Part shown: positions 18,937-26,920 of the stretch, one piece after another | Numbering within the stretch: the first letter of the stretch is position 1 | How the letters are laid out: each line of letters opens with the position of its first letter | Assembly (NCBI RefSeq): GCF_040112705.1 | Contig: NZ_CP157804.1 | Span: 250,501-314,500 of the forward strand | DNA from: Flagellimonas sp. MMG031 | GTDB taxonomy: Bacteria; Bacteroidota; Bacteroidia; Flavobacteriales; Flavobacteriaceae | Reading direction: 5' to 3' | Length of the DNA stretch: 64,000 bases | The notes under the pieces: generated by a model | Told to the model about the DNA's origin: nothing | What the model saw: the letters and a program-made list of their open reading frames with translations, nothing else | Databases searched by the model: none | Translations under genes and position numbers: made by a program

Positions 18937-19180
18937 TTAGGAAATATTGATGACTTCTTCGATTTGAGGGGCATATTTTTTAATGGTCATTTCCACGCCA
19001 CTTCAAGGTCATTTGGTTGACGCTGCAGCCAATGCAGTTACCCTCCAATCGAACCTTCACGGTATTGTCTTCGATGGAAATCAATGTGATGTCTCCACCA
19101 TCGCTCTGCAAGAAAGGTCGGATTTCTTCCAACGCCTTCTCTACATTGCTTCTTGTTTCTTCTGATGTCATTGTTGTCAT
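18937..19180 (-). pseudogene. NifU-like (Nfu) Fe-S scaffold protein, frameshifted near its 3' end
   Basis: The frame starts at ATG 19180 (a GTG at 19186 is also possible) and encodes the Nfu domain: SDGGDITL, then CIGC (Cys49, Cys52), the cluster-binding pair, then SVNQMTLK. At about 19000-19004 the frame breaks: the original frame ends at 18980, while the next frame continues with GVEMTIKKYAPQIEEVINIS and stops at 18937, exactly the conserved family ending. A loss of two bases (AAGAGTGG to AAGTGG) would explain it. Unrepaired product keeps the CxxC but lacks the last helix. It starts two bases after the mrp stop. Either a recent mutation or a sequence error. Confidence 0.85.
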
Positions 19181-19182
19181 GC

Positions 19183-20322
19183 TCACTTCTTTTTAACAGC
19201 GGAACAACCGGCCATTGTTGTAATTTTTATCGCTTCTGTAGGAGGAAGGTCTGTATTCCTTCGTACCAATTCCTGTACCACATTTCTGGTCAGTTCCTCA
19301 AAGGCTTCTTCCGTAAGCGTGGCTGTTTGCATGGCAGCCGGTCTGCCCACATCGGCAGCCTCACGAATACTTTGTACCAACGGGATTTCGCCCAAAAATG
19401 GGACATTTAAATCCTCAGAAAGGTTCTTGGCCCCATTTTTACCAAAGATATGATATTTGTTATCGGGCAATTCCGCAGGTGTAAAATACGCCATATTCTC
19501 GACGATTCCCAACACAGGCACATTGATGGCTTCTTGCTGGAACATAGCGACCCCTTTTCTGGCATCCGCCAAAGCGATTTCCTGAGGTGTACTTACCACC
19601 ACTGCCCCTGTTACGGGCAAGGACTGCATTATGCTCAAATGGATATCCCCTGTTCCTGGAGGTAAATCCAACAAAAGAAAATCCAACTCGCCCCAATGTG
19701 CATCAAAAATCATCTGGTTCAATGCCTTTGCTGCCATGGGCCCCCTCCAAATCACCGCTTGGTTGGGTTGGGTAAAAAATCCAATGGAAAGCAGCTTCAC
19801 CCCATAATTCTCAATAGGCTTCATTTTGGCCTTTCCATCCACATTGATGGACAAAGGTTTCTCTGCGGCCACATCGAACATAATGGGCATGGACGGTCCG
19901 TAGATATCCGTATCCAACAAACCTACTTTAAAGCCCATTTTGGCCAAGGTCACCGCCAAGTTGGCCGTAACCGTAGATTTACCTACGCCCCCTTTGCCGG
20001 ATGCAACGGCAATAATGTTCTGTATACCGGGAATGGGTTTCCCTTTGATTTGGTTTACCTTGGGCTTGGCAGGCGCATCCACCTTTAGGTTGACCTTTAT
20101 TTTGGCTTTTTCATAGACCTCGCTGTGGATAATTTTTAAAATCTCCACCTCGGTCTTCTTTTTTGCCTGTAGACTTGGATTTTTTATAGTGACATCCACT
20201 TCGACCTCGTCGCCAAACACCTGAACATTGTTCACCGAACCGCTTTCTACCAAATTTTGGCCTTCGCCCGGTGCGGAAATTTTTTCCAATGCCTTGAGTA
20301 TATCTGCTTTTTTCAACTTCAT
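19183..20322 (-). CDS. Mrp/ApbC-family P-loop ATPase for Fe-S cluster assembly
   Basis: 379 aa from ATG 20322. An N-terminal MIP18 (DUF59) domain at about 1-80 precedes the Mrp ATPase with deviant Walker A SGKGGVGKST near residue 105, the switch segment LLDTDIYGPSMP and LLLDLPPGTGDIHL. The CxxC that carries the bridging cluster in many ApbC proteins is absent at the usual place (ENMAYFTPAELPDNKYHIFG), which I recall as normal for the Bacteroidota version. Role: cytoplasmic carrier that hands 4Fe-4S clusters to target proteins. Followed by nfu with two bases between, so co-translated. Confidence 0.92.
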   Translation of the reverse strand: MKLKKADILKALEKISAPGEGQNLVESGSVNNVQVFGDEVEVDVTIKNPSLQAKKKTEVEILKIIHSEVYEKAKIKVNLKVDAPAKPKVNQIKGKPIPGIQNIIAVASGKGGVGKSTVTANLAVTLAKMGFKVGLLDTDIYGPSMPIMFDVAAEKPLSINVDGKAKMKPIENYGVKLLSIGFFTQPNQAVIWRGPMAAKALNQMIFDAHWGELDFLLLDLPPGTGDIHLSIMQSLPVTGAVVVSTPQEIALADARKGVAMFQQEAINVPVLGIVENMAYFTPAELPDNKYHIFGKNGAKNLSEDLNVPFLGEIPLVQSIREAADVGRPAAMQTATLTEEAFEELTRNVVQELVRRNTDLPPTEAIKITTMAGCSAVKKK

Positions 20323-20544
20323 GATTTGCAATTTTTTAAACCAATTGTTTGAACTGGTTCTAAACTACAAAGATACGATGTTGGTCTTAGATTAAGAAGT
20401 TGTCCCTCCGATTTTCAAAAAAACTGAGAATCGACCCAAAGTTTCTTTTTAAAAAAGGTTTCGGACACAAAACAAGTCCCAAATGATGCTCTTTTTTTTG
20501 AAAAAATGTAGTTTAGAAGCCGCTATTTCAAATTATCGACCCAT

Positions 20545-22206
20545 ATGCCAACCAAAACCAAATTTCCCCTTATTCTCATTCTTCTGATTTCCCTGACCTG
20601 GATTTCCTGTTCCACCAACAAAAATTCCTTTAGCAAACGGGACGTCAAAAAATCGGAAAAACTCATCGGCTTGCATTTTGCCAACAAACAAATCGATACG
20701 CTTTACCCCTATTTGCAACGAAATAGAAGTGGTTTTGATTCCCTTCGTAAATATCCGTTGGACAACGGTGTTTTTCCCGCTGTCCGTTTTGACCCTACTC
20801 CCTTTGGCTTCCAAATGCCAGAGCAACAAGAAGGAACCCAATGGAACATTCCTGACCATGTGGAGGTACCGGAACCTTATGATTTATTGGCGTTTTACAC
20901 CATACCTCAGCTAGCCTCACTCATCAAAAATCAAAAAATAACCTCAACGGAACTCACAAAGTTCTTTTTGGCGCGATTGAAAAAATACCAGCCCGTACTC
21001 CAATGTTCCATCACCATTACAGATAGTTTGGCCTTGGAACAAGCCAAGCGGGCCGACAAAGAAATTCAAAACGGGAACTATCGTGGCATCTTGCACGGCA
21101 TTCCCTACGGGACCAAAGATTTAATGGCGGTTCCCGGATATCCCACCACTTGGGGCGCGGCTCCTTACAAGGACCAAATAATCGATGAAACAGCAACGGT
21201 GATACAAAAACTGGAAGATGCAGGGGCCGTTCTGGTGGCCAAACTGGTTTCGGGGGCTTTGGCCCGAGGTGATGTTTGGTTCGATGGAAAAACCAAAAAT
21301 CCTTGGGACACCACCCAAGGGGCCAGTGGTTCCTCTGCCGGGTCAGGTTCGGCCACCTCGGCAGGACTTGTTCCGTTTGCCTTGGGAACCGAAACCTTAG
21401 GATCCATTACCTCGCCCAGCACACGGAACGGGGTTACTGGATTGCGGCCTACCTACGGCAGGGTGAGTCGCCATGGAGTGATGAGCCTGAGCTGGTCCAT
21501 GGACAAGGTTGGGCCTCTGGGCCGAAATGCAGAGGACTGTGCCATTGTGTTTGAGGCAATTCAGGGAGAGGATAAAAACGATTTGACTACAGTGGACCTT
21601 CCATTTGGGGTGGATTGGAGCAAAGACATCAAAAATTTACGGGTCGCCTATCTTCAGAAAGACATCGAAAAGGACACAACTGAATCCGGCAACAATCTAA
21701 GAAATGCCCTAAAATCGCTCAAGGAAATGGGCATTGACCCAACGCCAGTGGAAATGCCCGAGGCGGTGCCCTATCGTGGTTTCGACATTATTTTAAGAGC
21801 GGAAGCTGGTGCCTTTTTTGATGAACTGGTCCGTTCGGGAGAGGTGGATTCCATGGTAGAGCAAGACCAGCGTTCCCGCGCAAATTCCCTGCGACAAAGC
21901 CGATTTATTCCCGCTGTGGAATACATTCAGGCGAACCGCCAGCGACAAGTACTTATCCAAAAAATGCAGGATTTGATGAAGAATTATGATGTGTTGATCT
22001 CTCCCACTTTTGGAAACGACCAACTCTTGGCCACCAATTTAACGGGACATCCCGTTATTGCGGTACCTACGGGTTTGGACGATGAAAACCATCCAACAAG
22101 CATGACCTTTGTGGGCAATTTGTATGACGAAGCAAGTATTCTATTGTTGGCCAAAGCGTTTCAGGACAACACCTCTTTTGACGAGTTGCATCCTCCAGGG
22201 TATTGA
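20545..22206 (+). CDS. Amidase signature family lipoprotein
   Basis: 553 aa; signal peptide with lipobox (WISC, Cys22). The amidase core shows the Ser-cisSer-Lys triad: Lys191 in PYGTKDLM, the cis-Ser at about 264 in GASGSSAGS and nucleophile Ser287 in GTETLGSI. Related to GatA and fatty-acid amidases, but the signal peptide and the extra N-terminal 110 residues exclude a role as the tRNA amidotransferase subunit. Expected to hydrolyse amides in the periplasm. Stand-alone gene; 222 bases upstream contain no gene. It ends one base before the convergent stop of the alkyltransferase-like gene. Confidence 0.9.
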   Translation: MPTKTKFPLILILLISLTWISCSTNKNSFSKRDVKKSEKLIGLHFANKQIDTLYPYLQRNRSGFDSLRKYPLDNGVFPAVRFDPTPFGFQMPEQQEGTQWNIPDHVEVPEPYDLLAFYTIPQLASLIKNQKITSTELTKFFLARLKKYQPVLQCSITITDSLALEQAKRADKEIQNGNYRGILHGIPYGTKDLMAVPGYPTTWGAAPYKDQIIDETATVIQKLEDAGAVLVAKLVSGALARGDVWFDGKTKNPWDTTQGASGSSAGSGSATSAGLVPFALGTETLGSITSPSTRNGVTGLRPTYGRVSRHGVMSLSWSMDKVGPLGRNAEDCAIVFEAIQGEDKNDLTTVDLPFGVDWSKDIKNLRVAYLQKDIEKDTTESGNNLRNALKSLKEMGIDPTPVEMPEAVPYRGFDIILRAEAGAFFDELVRSGEVDSMVEQDQRSRANSLRQSRFIPAVEYIQANRQRQVLIQKMQDLMKNYDVLISPTFGNDQLLATNLTGHPVIAVPTGLDDENHPTSMTFVGNLYDEASILLLAKAFQDNTSFDELHPPGY

Positions 22207-22530
22207 TCAAAGTTCTTGGGCAGGGTCCCAGAAGTATTTTTGAAAATCGACAATTTGATTGTCCTTTATTGGGATTCCTTCGTTCTCGAGGAGCTGCTGC
22301 ATTACGTTGGTGCCATCAAAATGGTGCTTTCCCGTGAGCACCCCCACTCGATTCACGACACGATGGGCGGGAACATCCTTTGCCAACGAATTGTTCATCG
22401 CCCAACCCACCATACGGGCGCTGCGGGCAGCTCCCAAATATTTGGCTATTGCTCCGTAAGACGTTGCCCTGCCATAAGGAATCTGCTTGGCCACTTCGTA
22501 GACTTTATCAAAGAAGTTTGTCTCTTCCAT
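22207..22530 (-). CDS. Alkyltransferase-like (ATL) DNA-binding protein, MGMT family without catalytic Cys
   Basis: 107 aa. The fold of the O6-alkylguanine-DNA alkyltransferase C-terminal domain is clear: VAKQIPYGRATSYGAIAKYLG with the helix-turn-helix, the Arg finger region ARSARMVGWAMNNN-type segment, and VPAHRVVNR. In active enzymes the last motif is PCHRV; here Ala55 replaces the acceptor Cys, so the protein cannot remove alkyl groups itself. Known ATL proteins bind O6-alkylguanine and hand it to nucleotide excision repair; that role is an inference here. It precedes nothing on its strand except the amidase stop and follows the LysE gene by four bases. Confidence 0.88.
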   Translation of the reverse strand: MEETNFFDKVYEVAKQIPYGRATSYGAIAKYLGAARSARMVGWAMNNSLAKDVPAHRVVNRVGVLTGKHHFDGTNVMQQLLENEGIPIKDNQIVDFQKYFWDPAQEL

Positions 22531-22534
22531 AGGA

Positions 22535-23170
22535 TCAACGGTACATAATTCGAATCAGGGTAATGATGAGCAAGAGCAACATCAATGCACTCAAAATGTA
22601 GTTGGAGTTCCTCGAAAAGCGACTGTTCTTGGTCTCCAATTTGTCAAAATAAAAGGTATAGAGGTAAAGCACCGAGAAAGTACCTGTGCCAGCTGCGACT
22701 ACAAAGGTGGTGATGTCTTTCGCCTCAAACTTGATCCATCCGGCCTCGTTCCACATGGCATTCAAGCCACTGTAATAGGGAATGGTCAATAAATTAAGGG
22801 CTGCCAACAACACTCCCTTGAAGAAGCTGTTCTTTTTGCTCAGATTCACTTCCTTGATGGCCTGTGCCTTGGCCTTGTTCCGTTTGGCCACTACGAAAAA
22901 GTAAATGGCAAAAAATGCAAAAACGGCCACCGCAATCTTAAAAAGCACATCGACCACTTCTGGGTTTCGATATAAAAACTTTGAAATGTAAACTGCGATA
23001 TAGGCCTGCACCATTATGGTGCTCGAGACGCCCAAACTAAATATGATTCCGTTCAATTTTCCCTTCTCCACGCTCACCTTGGCTGCGTTCATGTTGAGCA
23101 GACCCGGCGGCACCGTTGCCATAAAGGCGGCCGAAAACGTGGCAAAAAAGAGAATGAGTACGTGGGTCAT
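22535..23170 (-). CDS. LysE-family transporter
   Basis: 211 aa with about six hydrophobic helices. The N-terminal PPGLLNMNAAKVSVEKG at residues 21-37 is the LysE/RhtB signature (PGP-type loop before a Lys/Arg-containing helix). Family members export amino acids or small metabolites; the substrate is not determined. The gene lies three bases after the trmB stop and four before the ATL gene, forming a tight minus-strand run trmB-lysE-atl. There is no LysG-type regulator next to it. Confidence 0.8.
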   Translation of the reverse strand: MTHVLILFFATFSAAFMATVPPGLLNMNAAKVSVEKGKLNGIIFSLGVSSTIMVQAYIAVYISKFLYRNPEVVDVLFKIAVAVFAFFAIYFFVVAKRNKAKAQAIKEVNLSKKNSFFKGVLLAALNLLTIPYYSGLNAMWNEAGWIKFEAKDITTFVVAAGTGTFSVLYLYTFYFDKLETKNSRFSRNSNYILSALMLLLLIITLIRIMYR

Positions 23171-23173
23171 TGG

Positions 23174-23842
23174 TTAGTTGATCCTAAATTGGATATAGGT
23201 AATTGGTTTTCCTTTTTCAAGATACTGATTTTCATAGAAAGTTTGAATCCCGAGAACTTCGGGGGGTGCCCCTTCGTTTTTATAAACGTCGTGGTTGGCA
23301 TACAGGATTTCATGGCCCAACCCCTGTAAAAGTCCCAAGGTATAGCCATGCATGTATTCGCTATCGGTCTTAAGGTTGATGAGTCCGCCTGGTTTCAATA
23401 TTTTCTTGTACCGTTCCAGAAATACGGGATTTGTCATACGATGTTTGGTCCGTTTGTACTTGATCTGTGGGTCGGGGAAAGTTATCCAAATTTCGCTGAC
23501 TTCGCCCTCTCCAAAAAGATGGTCCACCAATTCTATCTGAGAACGCAAAAAGGCCACATTGTTCAACTCTTTTTCCAAAGCAGTTTTGGCACCACGCCAG
23601 AACCGCGCCCCTTTGATATCGATGCCAATATGGTTGTTGTTGGGGTTGATTTGCGCAAGACCCACCGTATATTCTCCTTTGCCACAGCCCAGCTCCAAAA
23701 CTATTGGGTTGTTATTGCCAAAAAAGGAAGACCATTTGCCCTTATATTTGAATCCAGCCATGACCTCTTCGCGACTGGGCTGCACCACATTGGCGAATGT
23801 TTCGTTTTCCTTGAACCTTTTGAGTTTGTTCTTACTTCCCAC
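23174..23842 (-). CDS. trmB: tRNA (guanine(46)-N7)-methyltransferase
   Basis: 222 aa from GTG 23842, chosen because the conserved N-terminus GSKNKLKRFKENETF starts there; frames extending to 23905 add a non-conserved hydrophobic stretch. SAM-binding motif LELGCGKGEY at about 62-71, followed by GIDIKGARFWRGAK, and the catalytic/tRNA segment WITFPDPQIKYKRTKHRM, all typical of TrmB. It transfers methyl from SAM to G46 of the tRNA variable loop. It is first gene of a run with a LysE transporter and an ATL protein and diverges from a glycosyltransferase. Confidence 0.95.
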   Translation of the reverse strand: MGSKNKLKRFKENETFANVVQPSREEVMAGFKYKGKWSSFFGNNNPIVLELGCGKGEYTVGLAQINPNNNHIGIDIKGARFWRGAKTALEKELNNVAFLRSQIELVDHLFGEGEVSEIWITFPDPQIKYKRTKHRMTNPVFLERYKKILKPGGLINLKTDSEYMHGYTLGLLQGLGHEILYANHDVYKNEGAPPEVLGIQTFYENQYLEKGKPITYIQFRIN

Positions 23843-23929
23843 TTTTTGGTATTGAATTGAGCAAAAAATTAATGATTTGGCAAAACTAAGGAAATCTAAA
23901 AGCAATTCGCATTTTGTTTTTTTGTGATC

Positions 23930-25069
23930 ATGGAAAGTTCCAAACGTATTCTGGTCGCTCCATTAAATTGGGGACTGGGACATGCCACTAGGTGCATCCC
24001 CATTATCCACGAATTACTGGCCCATGGCCATCAACCCTTTATTGCATCGGATGGGGTGGCCTTATCCTTATTAAAAAAAGAATTTCCCGAATTGCCCGCT
24101 TTTGAATTGCCTTCCTATAAAATCTCCTATGCGGAGAAGGCGAAAAACTTCAAAATCAAGATGATTTGGGATTCCCCCAAGGTCCTCAAGGCCATGGCCA
24201 AGGAAAAGAAGGAAGTAAAACGTTTGGTAAAGGAGCACGGTTTGGATGGCATCATTTCCGATAACCGATTGGGAGCCTATTATAAAAAAGTACCCTGTGT
24301 GTTCATTACGCATCAACTTAACGTACTTTCGGGCAATACTACGTGGATGAGTTCCAAGGCCCATCAAAAAATCATCAAAAAATTTGATGCCTGTTGGGTT
24401 CCCGATGTACAGGACAAACCCAATTTGACCGGGAAGTTGGGCCATTTGAAAAAATCCAAGTTGAACATTGCCTATTTGGGGCCCTTGAGCCGTTTTGAAA
24501 AAAAAGAAATCCCCCCGATGTATGATTTGATGGTTTTGCTATCGGGCCCAGAGCCCCAGCGCACTTTTCTGGAAGAAAAACTGTTGAACGAACTACGGGG
24601 TTTTGAAGGCAACATTCTTTTTGTAAAGGGAAGAATTGAAGATGAACAGGTGAGGGAGGAGATAAAGACACCCAACGGAAACATCATCCATTATAATTTT
24701 ATGAAGTCGGCCAAACTCGAAGAAGCCCTGAACCAAAGCAAACAGGTGCTGTGCCGATCGGGCTACACTACGGTAATGGATCTGGCCAAATTGGAAAAGA
24801 AGGCGTTTTTCATCCCGACCCCCGGGCAATACGAACAGGAATATTTGGCCAAACGGATGCAGAAGCAGGGACTGGTCCCGTTCAGCAGTCAAGAGGACTT
24901 CTCTTTAAATGATTTATCCAGAATTGCCGACTTTAAGGGATTGACGCAATTTGAATCCCAAACGGACTATTCGGACTTGTTTTCGGTCTTTTCTACCACA
25001 GGGGTTTTTGATGCTTTCTCCAGTGTAAATGAAAACTCAGAACCCACGTCCACTTCGCTTTCCACATAG
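23930..25069 (+). CDS. Glycosyltransferase, MurG-like GT-B fold
   Basis: 379 aa from ATG 23930 (GTG at 23924 is possible). The N-terminal motif ILVAPLNWGLGHATRCIPII contains the GxGH loop of MurG/UDP-glycosyltransferases, and the C-terminal half has CRSGYTTVMDLAKLEKKAFF followed by PGQYEQEYLAKRM, the nucleotide-sugar binding region. No membrane segment. It is too divergent from MurG (lacks a neighbouring mur cluster) for a precise acceptor. Unusual: its last 34 codons overlap the 3' end of the opposite-strand histidine kinase gene by 103 bases. Confidence 0.85.
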   Translation: MESSKRILVAPLNWGLGHATRCIPIIHELLAHGHQPFIASDGVALSLLKKEFPELPAFELPSYKISYAEKAKNFKIKMIWDSPKVLKAMAKEKKEVKRLVKEHGLDGIISDNRLGAYYKKVPCVFITHQLNVLSGNTTWMSSKAHQKIIKKFDACWVPDVQDKPNLTGKLGHLKKSKLNIAYLGPLSRFEKKEIPPMYDLMVLLSGPEPQRTFLEEKLLNELRGFEGNILFVKGRIEDEQVREEIKTPNGNIIHYNFMKSAKLEEALNQSKQVLCRSGYTTVMDLAKLEKKAFFIPTPGQYEQEYLAKRMQKQGLVPFSSQEDFSLNDLSRIADFKGLTQFESQTDYSDLFSVFSTTGVFDAFSSVNENSEPTSTSLST

Positions 25070-26049
25070 ATTTTTTCACCATGGGCCTCCACAATGTGCT
25101 TTACAATGGAGAGTCCAAGTCCCGAGCCCCCTTCGGCGCGGCTACCGCTTTGATCTACGCGATAAAAGCGTTCAAACAGGCGCGGTATGTGCTGTTTGGG
25201 AATTCCACCACCATTATCCGTAACCCGAACTATCACCTTGTTCTTAATGAGGTTTTCCACGCTTACTTCCGTAGTTCCCTTAGGCAGTCCGTATTTAATG
25301 GAGTTAACCAGCAAGTTGCTGATCACCTGCTGTATTTTATCACGATCACCGTTAACGTAAATGGGATTGGGGTACTCCATATCAAAGGTTAGGGAAATTT
25401 CCTTTCGGGCGGCTTTCATCTCCAATAGGTCAAAGGTATTTTGAATGAGCTCTATGATGTCGAAATCCTCCTGTTCCAATTTTAATTCCCCAGCTTCCAA
25501 CTTGGTGATCAAATCGAGGTCTTTTACAATATAAATCAAACGTTCGACGCCTTTACTGGCGCGTTGCAAATACTTTTTACGAAGCTTCTTGTCCTTCATT
25601 GCCCCATCCAATAGGGTAAGGATATAGCCTTGAACCGTAAACAAGGGTGTTTTGAGCTCATGGGAAACGTTCCCCAAAAAGTCCTTTCGGTATTCTTCGC
25701 GGATTTTTAAGGTATCGATTTCAATTTTCTTGCCTTCGGCGAACTTTTCGATCTCCTGGACCAAGGTTCGCATATCGGTGGTAACCGGTTTGGAGGAAAA
25801 GGAGGAGGATTCCAAAAGGGAAACATCGTCGTAAATCTTTTTGATACGTCGATAAATAAATCGCTCCACCCGTATTTGAATGATGCCAAAACAGATGCCA
25901 AAACACAATACAACAAAAAGGAGGATATGAATCCAGTCAACACTTCCGGCGTCCCATTGGAAGCCAACGAAAACAGCAGTAATTAAAAGGGTGATGGCCA
26001 GTGAAGACCTTAAGGCAAACTTGTATGATTTCTTTAGTTTTATGGCCAT
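24967..26049 (-). CDS. Sensor histidine kinase, PhoR-like
   Basis: 360 aa. Two N-terminal membrane helices (about 16-30 and 40-58) with almost no periplasmic loop, as in PhoR. The phospho-acceptor is His130 in FLGNVSHELKTPL; N-box NLLVNSIKYG, G1 DNGGGIP, F-box LFERFYRVD and G2 GGSGLGLSIVKHI are complete. The start ATG overlaps the regulator's stop by one base (TAATG), indicating translational coupling. The minimal sensor domain suggests it reads a partner membrane protein (in Pho systems the Pst transporter) and not a soluble ligand. The phosphate assignment rests on similarity to PhoR and the downstream array. Confidence 0.88.
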   Translation of the reverse strand: MAIKLKKSYKFALRSSLAITLLITAVFVGFQWDAGSVDWIHILLFVVLCFGICFGIIQIRVERFIYRRIKKIYDDVSLLESSSFSSKPVTTDMRTLVQEIEKFAEGKKIEIDTLKIREEYRKDFLGNVSHELKTPLFTVQGYILTLLDGAMKDKKLRKKYLQRASKGVERLIYIVKDLDLITKLEAGELKLEQEDFDIIELIQNTFDLLEMKAARKEISLTFDMEYPNPIYVNGDRDKIQQVISNLLVNSIKYGLPKGTTEVSVENLIKNKVIVRVTDNGGGIPKQHIPRLFERFYRVDQSGSRAEGGSGLGLSIVKHIVEAHGEKIYVESEVDVGSEFSFTLEKASKTPVVEKTENKSE

Positions 26050-26735
26050 TAGAGCACAAACTTATACCCAACGCCCTTTACGGTTTTAAAATGGTCATCT
26101 CCAATTTTTTCGCGTAATTTTCGGATATGGACATCGATGGTACGGCCACCAACGACCACCTCGTTGCCCCAAACTTTATCCAGAATCACCTCGCGCTTAA
26201 AAACCTTGTTGGGTTTGGAGGTCAATAGCGACAACAACTCAAATTCCTTGCGGGGCAGCACCATTTCCTCTCCATTGTTCACAATCTTGTATTCTTCCCG
26301 GTTGATGACGATTTCTCCCACCTTTACAATATCCTCTACTTCTTTTTTATCGTCCTTCAACCTGCGCAACAAGGCCTTTACCTTGCTCACCAGCACTTTG
26401 GGCTTAATGGGCTTGGTGATATAGTCATCGGCTCCTGCATCAAACCCCGCCACTTGGGAGTAATCTTCGCCACGGGCGGTCAAAAAGGCAATGATGGTAT
26501 CCTCCAGCCCAGGCGTGTTACGAATTTGTTCACAGGCTTCGATTCCATCCATTTCGGGCATCATCACATCCATAATAATCAGGTGCGGATTCTTCTTCTT
26601 GGCCTTGGCCACGCCATCGGCGCCATTCTTGGCAGTAAATACTTCGTAACCTTCCTCTGCGAGGTTGTAGCTTATAATTTCCAGAATATCAGGTTCATCG
26701 TCTACTAGCAGAATCTTTATGTCCTTGTTTTTCAT
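26049..26735 (-). CDS. OmpR/PhoB-family response regulator
   Basis: 228 aa from ATG 26735. Receiver domain with acidic pocket Asp12-Asp13, phospho-acceptor Asp56 in LIIMDVMMP, the Thr/Ser-Ala in FLTARGED and Lys in ITKPIKPK. The C-terminal winged-helix domain (about 130-226) ends VWGNEVVVGGRTIDVHIRKLREKIG (quoted in pieces: recognition helix TIDVHIRKLREKIG) and VKGVGYKFVL. First gene of the pair with the PhoR-like kinase. The promoter region faces the divergent TonB-receptor gene, and an 11-bp direct-repeat array lies between the two, a likely binding site for this protein. Confidence 0.92.
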   Translation of the reverse strand: MKNKDIKILLVDDEPDILEIISYNLAEEGYEVFTAKNGADGVAKAKKKNPHLIIMDVMMPEMDGIEACEQIRNTPGLEDTIIAFLTARGEDYSQVAGFDAGADDYITKPIKPKVLVSKVKALLRRLKDDKKEVEDIVKVGEIVINREEYKIVNNGEEMVLPRKEFELLSLLTSKPNKVFKREVILDKVWGNEVVVGGRTIDVHIRKLREKIGDDHFKTVKGVGYKFVL

Positions 26736-26816
26736 GGGATGTGGTTTCTGTGTTAATCGCCCAAATGTAAAGATAATACACTTACGGGATAAACGGTTAA
26801 CGTTCATTTAATCTAG

Positions 26817-26876
26817 TAACATTATTGTAACAGAACTGAAATAAACACTTAACATACAACTAACACCGCTTTTACA
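26817..26876 (+). promoter_or_regulatory. Pho-box-like array of 11-bp phased TAACA repeats
   Basis: TAACA starts at 26817, 26828, 26850 and 26861, with a one-mismatch copy TTACA at 26872. All are in exact 11-bp register; the position 26839 lacks a copy. The last copy ends nine bases before a near-consensus -7 box (TTTCTTTG, 26886-26893) of the TonB-receptor gene. OmpR/PhoB-type regulators bind direct repeats with 11-bp spacing and activate from this position, replacing the -33 element. Assignment to the adjacent regulator is an inference. Confidence 0.6.
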
Positions 26877-26920
26877 ACCTCCCCGTTTCTTTGCCCCGAA
26901 TTAATACGACAGCGTAGAGT

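Noticed and set aside
20350..20375. GAAC-TG-GTTC inverted repeat upstream of mrp as an operator
   Set aside because: Arms of only four matching bases; not distinguishable from chance.
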